From the NCBI GenBank assembly GCA_028532985.1, contig JANCIK010000003.1, forward strand, positions 1,188,001 through 1,252,000: a stretch of 64,000 nucleotides of DNA. The letters run 5' to 3'. Position 1 is the stretch's first letter. Each line of letters opens with the position of its first letter. Origin of the DNA: Stropharia rugosoannulata. Lineage: Eukaryota; Basidiomycota; Agaricomycetes; Agaricales; Strophariaceae. Below, in pieces: positions 48,201 through 60,800 of the stretch. Below the pieces are notes generated by a model. That model was not told the DNA's origin. It saw nothing but the letters and a program-made list of their open reading frames with translations, and did not search any database. A program made the position numbers and the translations under genes.

Positions 48201-49496
48201 AAAGGTTTCCCAACATTAGGTAAATTGGCCATGCTTTTGCTGTTCCAAAGTTCGTGAGATGCGTAGCGTCAGATGAGAACATTAAAGCTGCCACGATCTT
48301 CTCCCGTTTACAATCCAGTTGTTCTGGAGGGAGCAATCCACGTCGTTGGACTTGCTCGTGCTCATGCAAGAAAGCGTCTGAAGTGTAGACTTCACCGAAG
48401 ATACGCTCTTCTCTTCCCGTAATGGGAGAGGTATGGTATAATTTGAACAGCGAAAAGTGAAATAGATGAGCATGAGGACTACTAAAGGCGTCTTTAATCA
48501 CAGTTGTGAGTTTGCGATGCATCATCCCGGGCACAGAAAAGCACTGAGGTTTGACGCCAACTGCTCCAGAGGGAACCATTATATCAACCTTGCTTTCTGT
48601 AAAATGTTCTCGAAAGGGAGAAGCCGCTATGGCCTTGTCAAGACGAGTGTTTTCCTTATGAGCGTCGAAAGCAGTAAGGTGGTCTGGGGAAAAACCAGGT
48701 GCGAGAATAACCTTCCTGATGAATTCATTCATTTGGCCTTCTGATTTCGCTGAGCTTCCATTGTTCAACCACTGCATGACACGATGAATCGTAATATTCG
48801 GAAAAGGCCAGTAAGGGTTATTGACAGTGGGACGAGCTGGCTGTTCAGTAGATGGAAAATTTGTTGCCAGATCATTAAGGGACAGTGAGGCGTCAGGATC
48901 TCTCGTAGGTCTTCGGGGGTAGTCTCTCCAGATCCCAAACGAATTGACCGCCGTCACCAGTCGATCTCGTACAATAAGCACTACTCGTCTGATGGTTCCA
49001 AATTCAGACTCCCTTTCATTGGGTGAAGTCGGTTCAGGGAGGAAATCGTCGAAGCGGCGGGGCAGTCTATAATTCCGTCGAGGGCGTCCTGCTCTGGTAA
49101 GCTCTGGTATAGGTGGCCCTGCTGGCTCTGGCTGCACCGCATGGACTTCCAGCCGCCCTGGTGAGAATTGCAGCAAAATGTCGTCACCAACATTTATATT
49201 TTGCTCTTCACCTTGGCTCATTGCGACATTGCGACTAGATGCAAGAGCAGCCTGACACAACTTCAGCCTAAATTTTGAATATAAGTAATGGTGATAAAAA
49301 CCTGTAAGCGGTGCCTTCTGTCCGCTTGTTTGGGTAGGTGGCTTAATAACTTGTGCATATGACCGTTTGCATTGCGGGTGTCCTTTGTAGCTTGCCGAAA
49401 GCGCTGAACATGCGTGCATGACTTTCTGTGTCGAAGCAGATTTTTGTTTTCGGCGAAGGTGCGGCTGCATCCTGCTACACAAGTAAGTGGAGCCAT
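45286..49496 (-). CDS. Plavaka-family transposase (CACTA-like DNA transposon)
   Basis: Multi-exon transposase of the Plavaka group found in mushroom genomes. The start at 49496 gives an N-terminal C2H2-like finger (CSRTFAENKNLLRHRKSC). Then TRAGRPRRNYRLPRRFDDFL, SDATHLTNFGTAKAWPIYLM and LGNLSKYIRAQPNSRALYHL (about 48270-48150), the DxT...WPxYLxxGN block with the first catalytic Asp. Next IVIMCIDGIERRVYPRIFTY with SADYPEK, the finger-like GLFPCPRCLVSK, and LLHEFELGVWKSLFTQLIRL (about 47430). The C-terminal exons reach an acidic tail (SLSDQDLSGESDHDDDETDM) at 45286. All blocks are present without an obvious break, so the copy may be intact. An upstream in-frame ATG at 49544 is an alternative start. 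Confidence 0.82.
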
Positions 49497-50146
49497 CAAC
49501 GCGACTATCAACAAGATAAAGCCCAGGTATCGACGCAATTCCACGAACGTATGTTAGAGAAGGTCGGCGGACACTGTCGATATAATAATAAAAATCAGTT
49601 CATAATTTTCGAAAAGGACGGTATGTGAATAAACCAGAGTCGAGTGACTCGCTTCGGAACTCGTAGGCCGGGGGCTAAAACCTGAAACGACTGTGATTAG
49701 TACATATGCCAGCGGCTGCGATACACAGAACAGAGCTGACTCACAATTTACTGATGCCATCACCGTACTAAACCTCAAGCACCGAAGTTGTGCTCAAGTA
49801 CTAGTACAATGTGACAGTTATCGTACATTTATTATAGGCGCAACTGAGGCGCAACTCTAGCATTTATTCTTAGTACCGCTATTCATATATGTATTGGCGT
49901 TGCAAGCAAATGATGTGTGTGATATAATGCATCTACGGGATAAGTCCATTGAATAACAAGATATCTGATAGTGTACCTCCGAATCCGGGATATGATGTCC
50001 ATGAAATTACAGAATAGCTTGTCACTAGAATATGTCCATGCAATAACAAAATAGCGTGCCTACGGGATATGTCCATGGAATAACAGTGTACTCAAAACCA
50101 TAGCAATAAAGGTACAAGAGTAGAGTGTCCCATTGTAAAATGTGCA
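49497..50146. other. Region upstream of transposase, holding short tandem repeats
   Basis: No supported gene. It contains four degenerate tandem copies listed separately and is the place to expect the 5' terminus of the transposon. Confidence 0.4.
49934..50092. repeat. Four degenerate copies of ggatatgtccatg-aataaca
   Basis: Copies begin near 49938 (gggataagtccattgaataa), 49988 (gggatatgatgtccatgaaa), 50024 (gaatatgtccatgcaataac) and 50064 (gggatatgtccatggaataa), at about 36-50-bp spacing. CACTA-type elements often carry such subterminal repeats where transposase binds; assignment to the neighbouring Plavaka gene is inferred from position. Confidence 0.55.
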
Positions 50147-52462
50147 TTACTGCCTGCGAATACGGACCGGCGGAAATATCTGTAAGAGGTTGTGGCTTGC
50201 GAACTGGACATCCAGATTGTTTTTAGTGGCTGATTTGACGCCCAGTTTACGCACGGTACATATGTTATGTTCGATGCGCATGACCCTATAACAGAGGCCT
50301 TGCAATGGGCCCTCTAAGTTTACTATGACCAGATCGCCTTCAGAGTCCGGGAATATGGGGCTAACTAGTTCAAAAGAAAAATATGACGTATCCATCTTAT
50401 CCCGTATTTTTACAAGATTGTGTTCCACTTCAAGGAATTCGACATACGGGCTCTGTATAGATGGGTGATCGACCTTTAATTTGAGTCTAGCACCCCGCAA
50501 GTGCGGTACAGAAATCCATTGAACATGCCATCCAAGGGATCGGAATGGCGGTGGTGGGGTCCGAGGAGGAGGAGGCGGGCGGGTAGTCTGAGATCGAGGA
50601 GGAAGGGACGGTGGAGGTGGCGTCCGAGAGGGAGGCAGGGCAGGCAGGCGCTCGTTGGAGGGAGAGACTATTAGTAGGGATGGAGTGGCCCCAGGCGCAA
50701 GTGCGGGAGGAGAGAGTGAAGTGGCCAGAGAAGGTCGAGGGGTCCGGGAAGAAGGGTCCCAAGCAGAACAATCATAAGACTGGGACTCGGAGGGGTCCCA
50801 CACTGGTGTATTCTCCACAATGGATGTCGAAGAGTTGTGTTCCACTGCAAACGAAGATGTGGACGAAGTACCTTCTAAAGGTGTTCCTGTCACTAGTGCG
50901 TGGCTGCAACTGTCTAGATGTGTCCTAGTATAGGTCAGTGCATGCTTATTTCGTGAATCATGAAGAGCCTCACAGGCATGCCAAATCTTCTAACTTGATT
51001 TTGATGCATTGTTGTAATCGCGTATCCAGTTGCACGAAGGCGTAGCCATCCAGGGTCGTCGACTTGATAAAGCCTTTGTAGCGCTTGAATTCATGAATTC
51101 CTATTACCATGACGCGCTTTGAGACATAAACATCATTAGGATTCTTCCCGCCCAAAGTTTCCCGTTTCCCATGTTGTGATCGAGGCTGCAGGCCGATAGT
51201 ACGTTTGTGAGAGTAGAACTCAACGCTTGACCTGGAAACATGGACCTATATACAAGGAGTCAGTGATACATCCCTTGAACGAAAAAGATATATTACCTCT
51301 GTATAAGCATTGATATTCACAATACATAGTTCACCGTTTGAAAATCCAATCACCCAACCAATAACATCCTTGTGTTGACCTTCTACAACCTTAACTTCAT
51401 CCCCGATACAAAATTCCGCCCTCACAGTATCCATTGACATGTCTTCTGAAATATCTTGCGAAGGCAAGTATACAACGACTCTATTTTGTGACAACTCGCT
51501 GATCTCTCCACTTAAATTGACGTAGGGCCCCGCGACAACCTTGACCTTATCTCCAAACTTCAGGTGCCGAAATTCTATTTGTCGTTCCACCCTGGCTGCT
51601 TCGACATCCGAGAGAAGAGATGATGCGCGAAAGATAGTCAATTCTGCTATAGACGGAAGAGGCTCGAAGATGGGAACAGTTTTAATCTTCTTCAAGTCGA
51701 CCAGTAAAAATCCCTCAGCAGAGAAGAGTTTGCCATTCCAGGTGAATGCGCCGCAGCGCCCCGCTTTTGCAACCTTCCCGGTAGGTAGACGTCTACGCGG
51801 CAGGAGTTCCTGCTGTGGCCGCGAATGGTCTTCGATAGGATCATCAAGCGCAATTCGTGGAATCAGTGCCAGGTACACGTTGTCGTCAGGCCTGTCAATG
51901 GTCGTTATAAGACCTGTATCACCCGCATAGAACGCCCACTTTTTCTGGTTCCTGCGTATCCTCACCCAGGGCCAATCAGAGTGGGTGCACGAGAGATTGA
52001 TTCTATTGAACACATGGTCTGGAAGGTTGTTGCGTAGGTCGTCTCGCAGGAAGGGGAACGCTTCGAGTCGCCACCCAATCAATTCCTCAGCAGCCCGTTC
52101 CGATCCAGTCGAATGCGAATCGTTGTCGTCATCAGGACAAGTTGGCCGTCCTGAGGGGGGGTATGCTTTCGATTCTTCGGCGCGAGCATGCGCACGATCC
52201 AAAAGCCCTTGCCAGGAGTTGTTATCCCTGTCTTCCTCGTTAACCGTTGGATCGCGTCGGAAGCGATGCAAACTTGCAGAGTCTGCCGCGTCATCGTTTG
52301 ACTCAATTGTCTCTGCTCGAAGCCGTCATTAATCCGACCTGGTTTTCAACAACCTCAGAAATGCATACCATCAATGAAGTCCCTTACTAAACCGCCCCCG
52401 CTGCGACTGTCATCAGAGCCCGAGTCATCACCAACAGTGGCCTGTAAGTCGAGGAATATGCT
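50147..52462 (-). CDS. Spt5-like KOW-domain protein
   Basis: Resembles the elongation factor Spt5. The N-terminal exon (SIFLDLQATVGDDSGSDDSR, then DFIDG) is the acidic Spt5 leader. After an intron come WVRIRRNQKKWAFYAGDTGL, then a KOW repeat FGDKVKVVAGPYVNLSGEIS (about 51560), a second one, CIGDEVKVVEGQHKDVIGWV (about 51400), and a third KOW-like unit VMVIGIHEFKRYKGFIKSTT (about 51100). The C-terminal exon is Pro-rich (PPPPPRTPPPP) followed by a globular tail ending FPPVRIRRQ at 50147. No convincing NGN domain is visible. The start codon is unresolved; the first firm codon is at 52460-52462, after a cag acceptor. Likely one of the divergent Spt5 paralogues of mushrooms, not the essential gene. 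Confidence 0.65.
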
Positions 52463-54059
52463 CTGCGCGCGCGGACATTAGTTTTGAAACATTTATAAAC
52501 TATTTAGAGCACCATTGGTTCTATTAATGTACGCTACATAAAATTATCTTGGTGAGAGTGAGAAGAGATCATGAAGTCCATTCAAAGTCCTAAGAATACC
52601 TAACATTAGGGCCGGGGATTGAGGGATAGTCGCGATATTCGATCTATTAATAACTCCCTAAATGCGAAGCCAGGGAGTCACTTTTCCGAGCAGCCCTCCT
52701 CGCAGCCCAGGTTGAACCCCGACGGTAAGTCACTGGTCCGTAATATGTCAAAGGATTTCATCCCTCTCTAGAGTCTATACTGGCATTCTCTCCGCCCCGC
52801 TCACTGAAGCCCACTTTAGCTAGGCTTGCTTACCCTCCGCTCCGATTCCGAACTGCCCAGTAACCCCGCATAATCGTTGATGTCAGAAGTGACTAACCGC
52901 ACATGGAGGACACCGAGCTCATGTAATGTATGAGACTCTGAACTTTGTTTTCAAGTAATCCCTGCGTAACAAGGCCGTGCTAGGTACTCGGAGCTCACCC
53001 CCAAGATTGTCCAGTGTATGTACTGACTACAATATCCTCCAGCATGCCCTCCAGGCGCTGATGCATCTTATCCGGAGAAGTCCTGACGCAGTGCAACACC
53101 CGTTTGCACGTTTTTCGTCTAGTTATTGACTAACGGTGCGTCTTGCCTTGTTCAATGTTATGATCGCTATTATGATCGCCACTCTGCGGTTGCGCTGACT
53201 ACGATGCGATGGAATTACAGCTGCTGGATGACCACTATCCGACACGCTCAAAGAAGTTCCTCAACGCATATATCAAATCGGAGGGGACTGTAGAGCGACG
53301 CGATGTGTTATCATCCCAGCAGTGAGTACATGTGAGTCTACAATCTACCTCTTTCTTCCATTAAGAACTAATACCTAGCACAGGTTCAAGCGGATATATG
53401 TTTCGTGTAAACGAAGTGATTGGTACATATTCCCTTGCTGCATATAACCCAAATATAACCTTCCCCCCCCGCCGCGGGTGTGTTTTTGCAACTCACTTGT
53501 GACAGGAGTCCAACCTCTCTAGGTCGAGATCACCAGTTGGTCTTGGTATAAATGCAACCAATGTATCTAGCGCGCGTCAATATTTGGGATGCTTAAATCA
53601 TACTACGTTGTACGCGTCTAAAAACATACTACTACCCCTGCATGCATTTTGTGCATGCGATATCGTGTAAAATACCAGCTGCGCACTTGAACTTGTACTA
53701 ATTGACTAAATATGTGATATCTGGCGAGATATATGGCCCGGAGTAATACTACCGTTTGAACTCACTTCTATACGTCCCCGCCAGAATGTCTATCACAATT
53801 TCACAAGCGGTCACGGGCGGCCCGAAATGCTTTGTTAGCCGATTCTGGGGAAGACATGACTAATCATTAGTCATTTCTTCTGCGTAATGAGTAGTTACAT
53901 ATACGTGACCTTGACGTGACCTAAGACCGTTAGTACTACGTTGAAAGTGGAACACCGGGGGTGGATGGATTTCGCAAAAAAGCAACAAAAAAGATTTTAA
54001 CACGGCTTACAGAAGTACTTGCAACTCGATCTTTAGACCCCGAATACCGCAAATGTTGA
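52463..54059. other. Long region without supported gene
   Basis: About 1.6 kb. It contains a C-homopolymer (53463-53470) and scattered short frames. I searched by eye for the missing N-terminal pyruvate kinase exons (an RMNFSHG-like block) and did not find them. Confidence 0.4.
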
Positions 54060-55868
54060 TTGCTTGGGTACACTTTGATTAGTTTCAAGTATATATACCA
54101 GACAACTACTAACTACACAAGTTTTCAATTTGTGCAAAATTTGTATCAAGTTAAAACGTTTATCATTGCTCTCGATACCGTAAGTCGGTCATTTTCAGAA
54201 TTTCACTTTATCGACCTAGCTTATGCAATAAACGCGCGTAGAAAGGACCTGAGATTCGCACGGGTTTCACCAAGGAAGGCAAAGACGTACGTGACGTTTT
54301 TCGCAAATGCCGAGTCCGCCCTGGGTTTGACTCTTGTTATCATCTACTTCGCAGTGGCCCATTCCCACCGGACATGAATTCATCATTACCACCGATACCA
54401 AGTTCTCGGAGAGCTGCGACGGCAGTGTCATGTGTGTGGACTACGTAGTACGTCTCCAGTCTTTTTGCAAAAGAAGAAAAACTTCTAACATTCGGTACAG
54501 GTCAATCTTCCCAAGGTGACTGCCCCCGGCAAGCTCATCTACGTCGATGATGGTATTCTTTCCCTCCTTGTCCTCTCCATTGACGGACCCAACGTTCACG
54601 TGCGTGCGCTGAACAACGGCAACATCTCGTCGCACAAGGGTGTCAACTTGCCCAAGACCGATGTCGATCTCCCCGCTCTTTCGGAGAAGAACAAAGCCGA
54701 TCTCCAGTTCGGTGTCAAGAATGGCGTCGATATGATCTTTGCATCATTTATTCGCCGCGCTCAGGACGTCAAGGACATCCGTGCTGTGCTCGGACCTGAC
54801 GGCGCCAACATCAAGATCATTGTGAAGATCGAGAACGAGCAGGGTGTTGCTAACTTTGACGAGATTCTCAAGGAGACTGATGGTGTCATGGTCGCCCGTG
54901 GTGATCTTGGAATTGAAAGCCCCGCTAGCCAGGTATTCCTTGCGCAGAAGATGATGATTGCCAAGTGCAATATCGTTGGAAAGCCCGTCATTGTTGCGAC
55001 CCAGATGCGTGAGGTGAGCACTTTTTGATGTGCGTCAAGGGTCATTTTGCTGATGCGCTGCTGCTATAGTCGATGACTGTAAGTTTTATATTTACGCTGG
55101 CTATTTTTCTGGCGTCAACAGGCATGATAGTACAACCCTCGCCCTACCCGTGCTGAAGTCAGCGACGTCGCCAACGCCGTCCTCGACGGTGCTGACTGTG
55201 TGATGTTGTCAGGAGAGACCGCGAAGGGCAACTATCCCATTCAGTCTGGTAAGTGACTTGGTCCATATTGGGGTATCATAATACTGATAGTATTTTCAGT
55301 GCTCATGATGGCCGAGACGTGTCTTTTGGCCGAGGGTGCCATCTGCTACCCCCCTCTGTTCGACGACATCAGGAGCATCCAGCCCCGCCCCGCAGAGACT
55401 GCTGAGACTGTTGCCATTGCTGCCATCACTGCTGCATCGGAGCAAAGGTCAAGCGCAATCTTCGTGCTCTCCACGAGTGGAAACACTGCGCGCTTGATCT
55501 CCAAGTACCGCCCCTCTGTGCCCATTATCACTGGTCAGTACGGTACTTGATAGTTTTCCCTCGTTGCTTATATTATTTTACAGTTACCCGTAACGAGCAG
55601 ACGAGGCAGATCCACCTGCGCCGTGGATGCTATCCGTTCTGGTACCCTGAGCCGCGGGGCATCGAGAGCCACCAATGGCAGACTGACGTTGACAACCGCA
55701 TCTGGTTCGGTCTGAGGAACGCGCTGGCGCTGAACCTCATTACGCCCGGATCGACTGTCATTGCAGTGCAGCTGGAAGGGCGGCCTCGGACACACGCACA
55801 CGCTGCGCGTGCTGTCTGTGCCAACTGACTCCGCCGACCTGGAGCTGCAACCGCTCGGCTCAAATTGA
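54060..55868 (+). pseudogene. Truncated, frameshifted pyruvate kinase copy
   Basis: Most of a pyruvate kinase is present: IALDT | KGPEIRTGFTKEGKDVRD, then [85 protein letters not shown], and [13 protein letters not shown]. Three defects are seen. The N-terminal ~85 residues, including the substrate/K+-binding RMNFSHG block, are absent, although the frame stays open upstream to an ATG at 54060 through unrelated sequence. The conserved ATQMLESM reads ATQMRESM. Near 55772 the expected GGC Gly codon of VQGWKGG is reduced to one base, a 2-nt loss; downstream, the old frame (WKGGLGHTHTLRVLSV) runs to tga 55866-55868. A functional copy should exist elsewhere. Confidence 0.85.
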
Positions 55869-56534
55869 AGCCTGGACGGGTAGGGAAAAGGACTGCTGAT
55901 ACATATAGACTTTGGTGAGAGCAGCACGGATGACTGATGATACTCGTTTTACAAGTTGAAAGAGAGAGAATGTACGAGATAGAAGTACACGCTTATTGAT
56001 AATGGCTGCCATGTAAAATACTTTATTCGCGTGTGTTATCGAAAGCGATGTTGAAAGATATGAATCCGCGGGCATTTGAGGCGGCGTAAGTGGAGCATTG
56101 CGACCGTAAATACTAAAGACTGTGGGTATTGGTCGCTGGACGGCGCTTATTCTGTTGCCAGCAGGCCAAACGGGGGATGGGAACCATCTCTTTCGGGAGC
56201 ACTCCGAGCAACTGCTATGATTTAGGTATCAGTTCCTAATGGACCTATCCAATAAGATGACACCGAAACCTGAGCGAGGACTATGCAGATCTGATCACAG
56301 TGCGACTGGCTCGGGTCCAAAAAACACGGCCCCGTGACTCGGGGCCGTCGCGTCAGGACGACTCAAACCCGACCCTAAAGTCAATGTCAAAATTCTTGTT
56401 CAAGCATATAGAGCCTTCTTTCAGCTTCACGTTGTGCGAAATGTACGGAGAGCTCAGAGTTTAGAAGTAGATTTTCAGTGGTAGCACGCTCGAAGACTTG
56501 TTGAAGCTTGAAATAAATTGGACACTCGGTGATC
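55869..56534. other. Intergenic region, contains one GC-rich hairpin
   Basis: No gene recognised between the pyruvate kinase relic and the next plus-strand gene. Confidence 0.4.
56326..56348. repeat. Perfect 9-bp GC-rich inverted repeat, 5-nt loop
   Basis: Arms acggccccg (56326-56334) and cggggccgt (56340-56348) pair perfectly around tgact. There is no T-tract, so a bacterial-type terminator is not implied. It resembles in style, but not sequence, the hairpins of the 37.6-39.2-kb array. Confidence 0.75.
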
Positions 56535-57819
56535 ATGGATGCTCGGACCTCAAGAAGTAGTACTAGCGGTATGAGTCCATATCATGCCATATCACGGTGA
56601 TATTATATATATTCATGATTGGGTTATCACAGCCAGAAATCTGCGCAGTCGCTGTCTCATAAGGGACTACCCTCTGTATCGAATAAATGTGGACAGTGAC
56701 CTCTCACAACTGTTCCCGGAAGGCAGTTCTTTTCAGGTACGTGGTTTTGGCACCAAGTACACTGTTCCTTACAAAGTTGATGGCCTGTCACTTAAAAGCG
56801 GTTAGCAATCAGTTTACAGAATTATGAGAGCAGCCTTTCTACATCGGTGACACAGGAACAGTTAATAATTCGTCGTCTTCTTGATGATTCGTCAATCCCC
56901 TATTCTGCGGCTCTGACGCAGCAAATTACTTCAAAATATAGCCACAAAGTTTCGGCTCTGCTTGCGGTTTACCGATTGCTGGACTTGGAATTACTTCATA
57001 GCAATATTCATCACCCTTTCACTACACGTTCTCCACGTTCAAACACCATAACACACGAGATGGTGGACAAATCAAGCAAGGTGAAGCTACTTTGGAAGAA
57101 AATTTCTAATTGGCAGAACGTGTTTACCACTTTGGACGAGTGCTTTCATAACGTTAATATCGAAGAACAATATAGCGACTCCGATGCACTACCGTTTGGG
57201 CGACCTTTGTCACATCTACGAGGACTGGCGGACCGGTTTTCAAATGAACAATATGGCCATATCGTTCAGAATTTTCGTGCTGCAGCACTTCATTGGACAA
57301 TCCTTCACGAAGTGCTTTCACAGGATGATCAAACCCTACCGACTCTTCCTGATACTTTTGAGGGCTTTTGCAGTATCTTTGGCACGGAGACTGTCGATCA
57401 ATCAATAAAATCGTGTAGCAGACTTCAGAACTACCTCAAAAATCACAGTAATGGAGAACTAGTTCTGCCCTTACATTTGTCTTTGTTGATAACGCCCCTT
57501 TTCTTCTTGATACCGGCTAGTCTTGTTGGTAGTAGGTTCCATCGTGGATTACTCAATGAGGTTAGTAAAAGTCGATCCATTTGCATGAGTCTAACATGAT
57601 GGTCTTCAGCTTTCATGTGCGCTTGGGAATGAGAAACCTCCAATTCTTATCCAAGCAGAAAGGGCAATCTGGATCACATTCTCGAAAATAGCGAAGGACT
57701 CCACCTTACCAGTGGTTCACAACTCTATTCGAGAGTTACTCAACACACATTCTATTGTCGAGGTCATAACAATGTCGCCAACGGATCACGCATTTTCATT
57801 CTTCCAACGCAAGTATTAA
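56535..57819 (+). CDS. Orphan protein, unknown function
   Basis: Four exons join in phase: MDARTSRSSTS, then ARNLRSRCLIRDYPLYRINV to FPEGSSFQ, then EQLIIRRLLDDSSIPYSAAL to RFHRGLLNE, then LSCALGNEKPPILIQAERAI to DHAFSFFQRKY, stop 57817-57819. It is helical and Leu-rich, with no motif I recognise. It sits 21 bp before the JmjC gene on the same strand. I tested the obvious donor at 57813 against nearby acceptors and found none that keep both frames, so I treat them as separate genes, though a longer fused gene remains possible. Confidence 0.55.
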
Positions 57820-57840
57820 GTTCTTATATCTTGACTGTTA

Positions 57841-60800
57841 ATGACCTTTTCATCAGCAATACGCGTACCACAGCAAGACAACTTACCGACACCTTCGCAA
57901 CATATAATAGTGCCCTCCACTCTTCAACTTATACGTGATCAAACAACGGACGAAGATTCAATTTGTGATGGAATGCAAATAGTTGTTGCGCAAAACACAG
58001 AACCTACGGAAGGGCTAAATACCGTACATAACTCTGGAATCCAAAGTAGCTTGACAGGTATTACTACTGGTCAGAGCGCCTGCAATGACTTGGCCCGTTC
58101 ACAATGTAATCAAGACAACGTCATACATTCGGCCGCGTATGATAGGATGCAGAACGAGTCCCAAGTTGAGAGGGGGCGCCCTCATAACAAAGATATGGAT
58201 GACGTCCATTCTAATGTGAATATCAGAGGCAACAACAATATCGGCGAAGATTTGATAGATCCTCTTACCATCAATGCTGAAAGGGACACCAACAGTGGCG
58301 TGGGGGACGAAGGTCCTACCGTAAATGTCACGGTAGAATGCAGCACTAGCGTAATGGACTGTGAAGTCGATCCTATCGCGGACGTCGAGTGGGGTGACAA
58401 CGGATGCGCAAAAGACGTTGATACCCCAATGAATGTTGAAGGAAATTATAGTGCGGACTACATACTAACCTCCTCTTGCATTCCTACGAATATGGATGTC
58501 GCAGGGACCGACACCGAAGGCGTGGAAGGCGATGTCCATTCTCCTTCGAATGTTGAAGTTGACGGTGGGGTCCAACATAAGCCGCATACGCAGCTCCGGA
58601 AACGCCGGGTACAGGATCACAGAAAAAATGCGGGAGTTAGGAAAAGACATAAATCTGGAAATAACGAACGCGGCCACGTACAGGATTATAGGAACGATAC
58701 TAAGGGAATCGGGGGCAAAAATAGACATGGAAAAACCAAACGTCAGGTACAGGTCTACAGAGACCGCACGCTAAATCGCCAGAAACGAGATGAAGAGTCT
58801 GAAAAAAAGAAAGTGGCCGCCGCCGACATTAGTGCTTCAGAAGAAGGTACTTGGATAAGTCTCGACGAAGATATATTTGTTAGTTTTCTACTTTTATTTG
58901 CTGAACTACTGAACTAATGCTTTGTAAGGTTCAAGCCTCTGTCTGCAACCTTGACGTTTCGACTAAGGTGAAGACCAAACTGCCCATGAACCGTTTGGTG
59001 AAAGCTTGGGGACCGCGAGGTGAAACATTTGAATTTGAGCCTATGAATCATGTATGTCTTGTTGTCCGCCTTTTTTCCTGCTAAATTTCTAAGGTTTATT
59101 AGCATGCTTCTACTATACAATCTCTACGATCGCTCTTCTCTCGAATCGAAGAAGGCTACGAAGATGGCAAACCCTTATATCTGAAGGATAGAACGGCAGA
59201 AAGTTCTGGGAAGGAATCTGTTTTCAGAATTATAAGCCAGTCCGAGTTTATTGACATGGAGCAATCGGATATTCAAGATATACTCCGCAAACAACATATT
59301 GTTATCACTGACAGACACCACAAAACTGATATAAGCTTTCGGGATGCCGTGCTAGATATCGCACAAGAAAGCACAGTAACTTCTATTCAAGGTAATTTCC
59401 ATACTACCTGATACGATACCAGCAGCTTTCTAATTCGTAAATCATCAACAAGACCATAGCATACCCGATGGGGTCGCGCGGACTCGCACAGGAACAGTTG
59501 GCGATATTCTTAAGGCTTCCGAGTCTGAAGATTCTAAAATCTTGAATTGTCTGGGCATCAAGAACCCCTGGGCAAGCTATGATCGGACGCCTTTCTCATC
59601 GGATGCTCATGCAATGCAGATTGTGTTTGGCCAGGAAGGGTGGCCTTTAAATAGGCCTCTTCCAAAGGAGCATCTTCGATGGAACTTGGTGGCCACAAAG
59701 GATGCCCATCATTTCTGGCACATCGACAGCGATGGCTATGGAACATTCCTCAATGTTGTAACGGGGTGCAAGTGGTGGATAGTCGCGCGGCCCATAAATG
59801 ACCTTAATTTCCATGTATTCAACACTACTGAGCTCTTCCTTCAGGAAGAATTCAGTATCTACAAAGCAGGCGAAAACCTTTTTGATGTCGAAGCAATTCT
59901 TCTACAACCTGGGTCCGAGCTGTACATTATATATCTCGATCTAGATCATCTACAAAGCTGATACTGACAATTTACAGTATCATGCGTCCTAATACCCTTC
60001 ATACTGTTTACACTCCCCAGAATACTGTCTGTCGAGGAGGCCATTACTACGCGACTTCCACGATGCGAGACACTGTAACAGCCGTGGTGCACACCATGTT
60101 ATGTGACCTCTTCATCACCAATGCCACCTATACGGACTCTAGAGTTATTCTAGCTGAAATTATTAATTTCTACCATACAAGCCTCGTCAAGAAATCTCTC
60201 ATAAGTAGTGAGTATCCCGTGTATGCAATGATTCAATGTTTTAATTTCCTCCTCTCGATAAGGTTCAGCCAAACCCCATGTTCCGGATGTCACAAAGCCG
60301 GAATCATTCGAAGATCTCCTGCTTGTGTGTGGTCTTGGTGTTATGATCAATGTCCTGTGCCACGCGACATATACCGCCCCTGGGGTAAATTACCTCTCAA
60401 AAATGGATAGCACACAACGCAGACTATGGGATCTGCATGATATCAATGGTGTATCAGAAGAGGATCGAAAATTATTCTGCCTGACTCGAGGATGGTCGTT
60501 GGAACTAATCCTGTGGCTGGACGCGACCTATACTACCAATGTTGGTGGGCCACCCATTCAGGCAGTCTTCTTAACCGCTTTGGTCGACTTATCAAAGATG
60601 TTATGTAATTACAAGTGGCGTGCAGACAAGAAGAATGTTCCCTGTCCACCAAACTTCACTCTAGCACGACTCAGAAATCAAATACACTCCGCGTTGACCT
60701 TGGTTGCTCGTAGATTGGACCCATCTATTGTCCAATCCGCGAAGCTTGATTTGGACACTAAAAACTGGACACTGCCCATGAGCGAAAATAACGCCAACAG

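Noticed and set aside
52463..54059. Missing N-terminal exons of the pyruvate kinase copy
   Set aside because: No sequence resembling the RMNFSHG region was visible in any frame.
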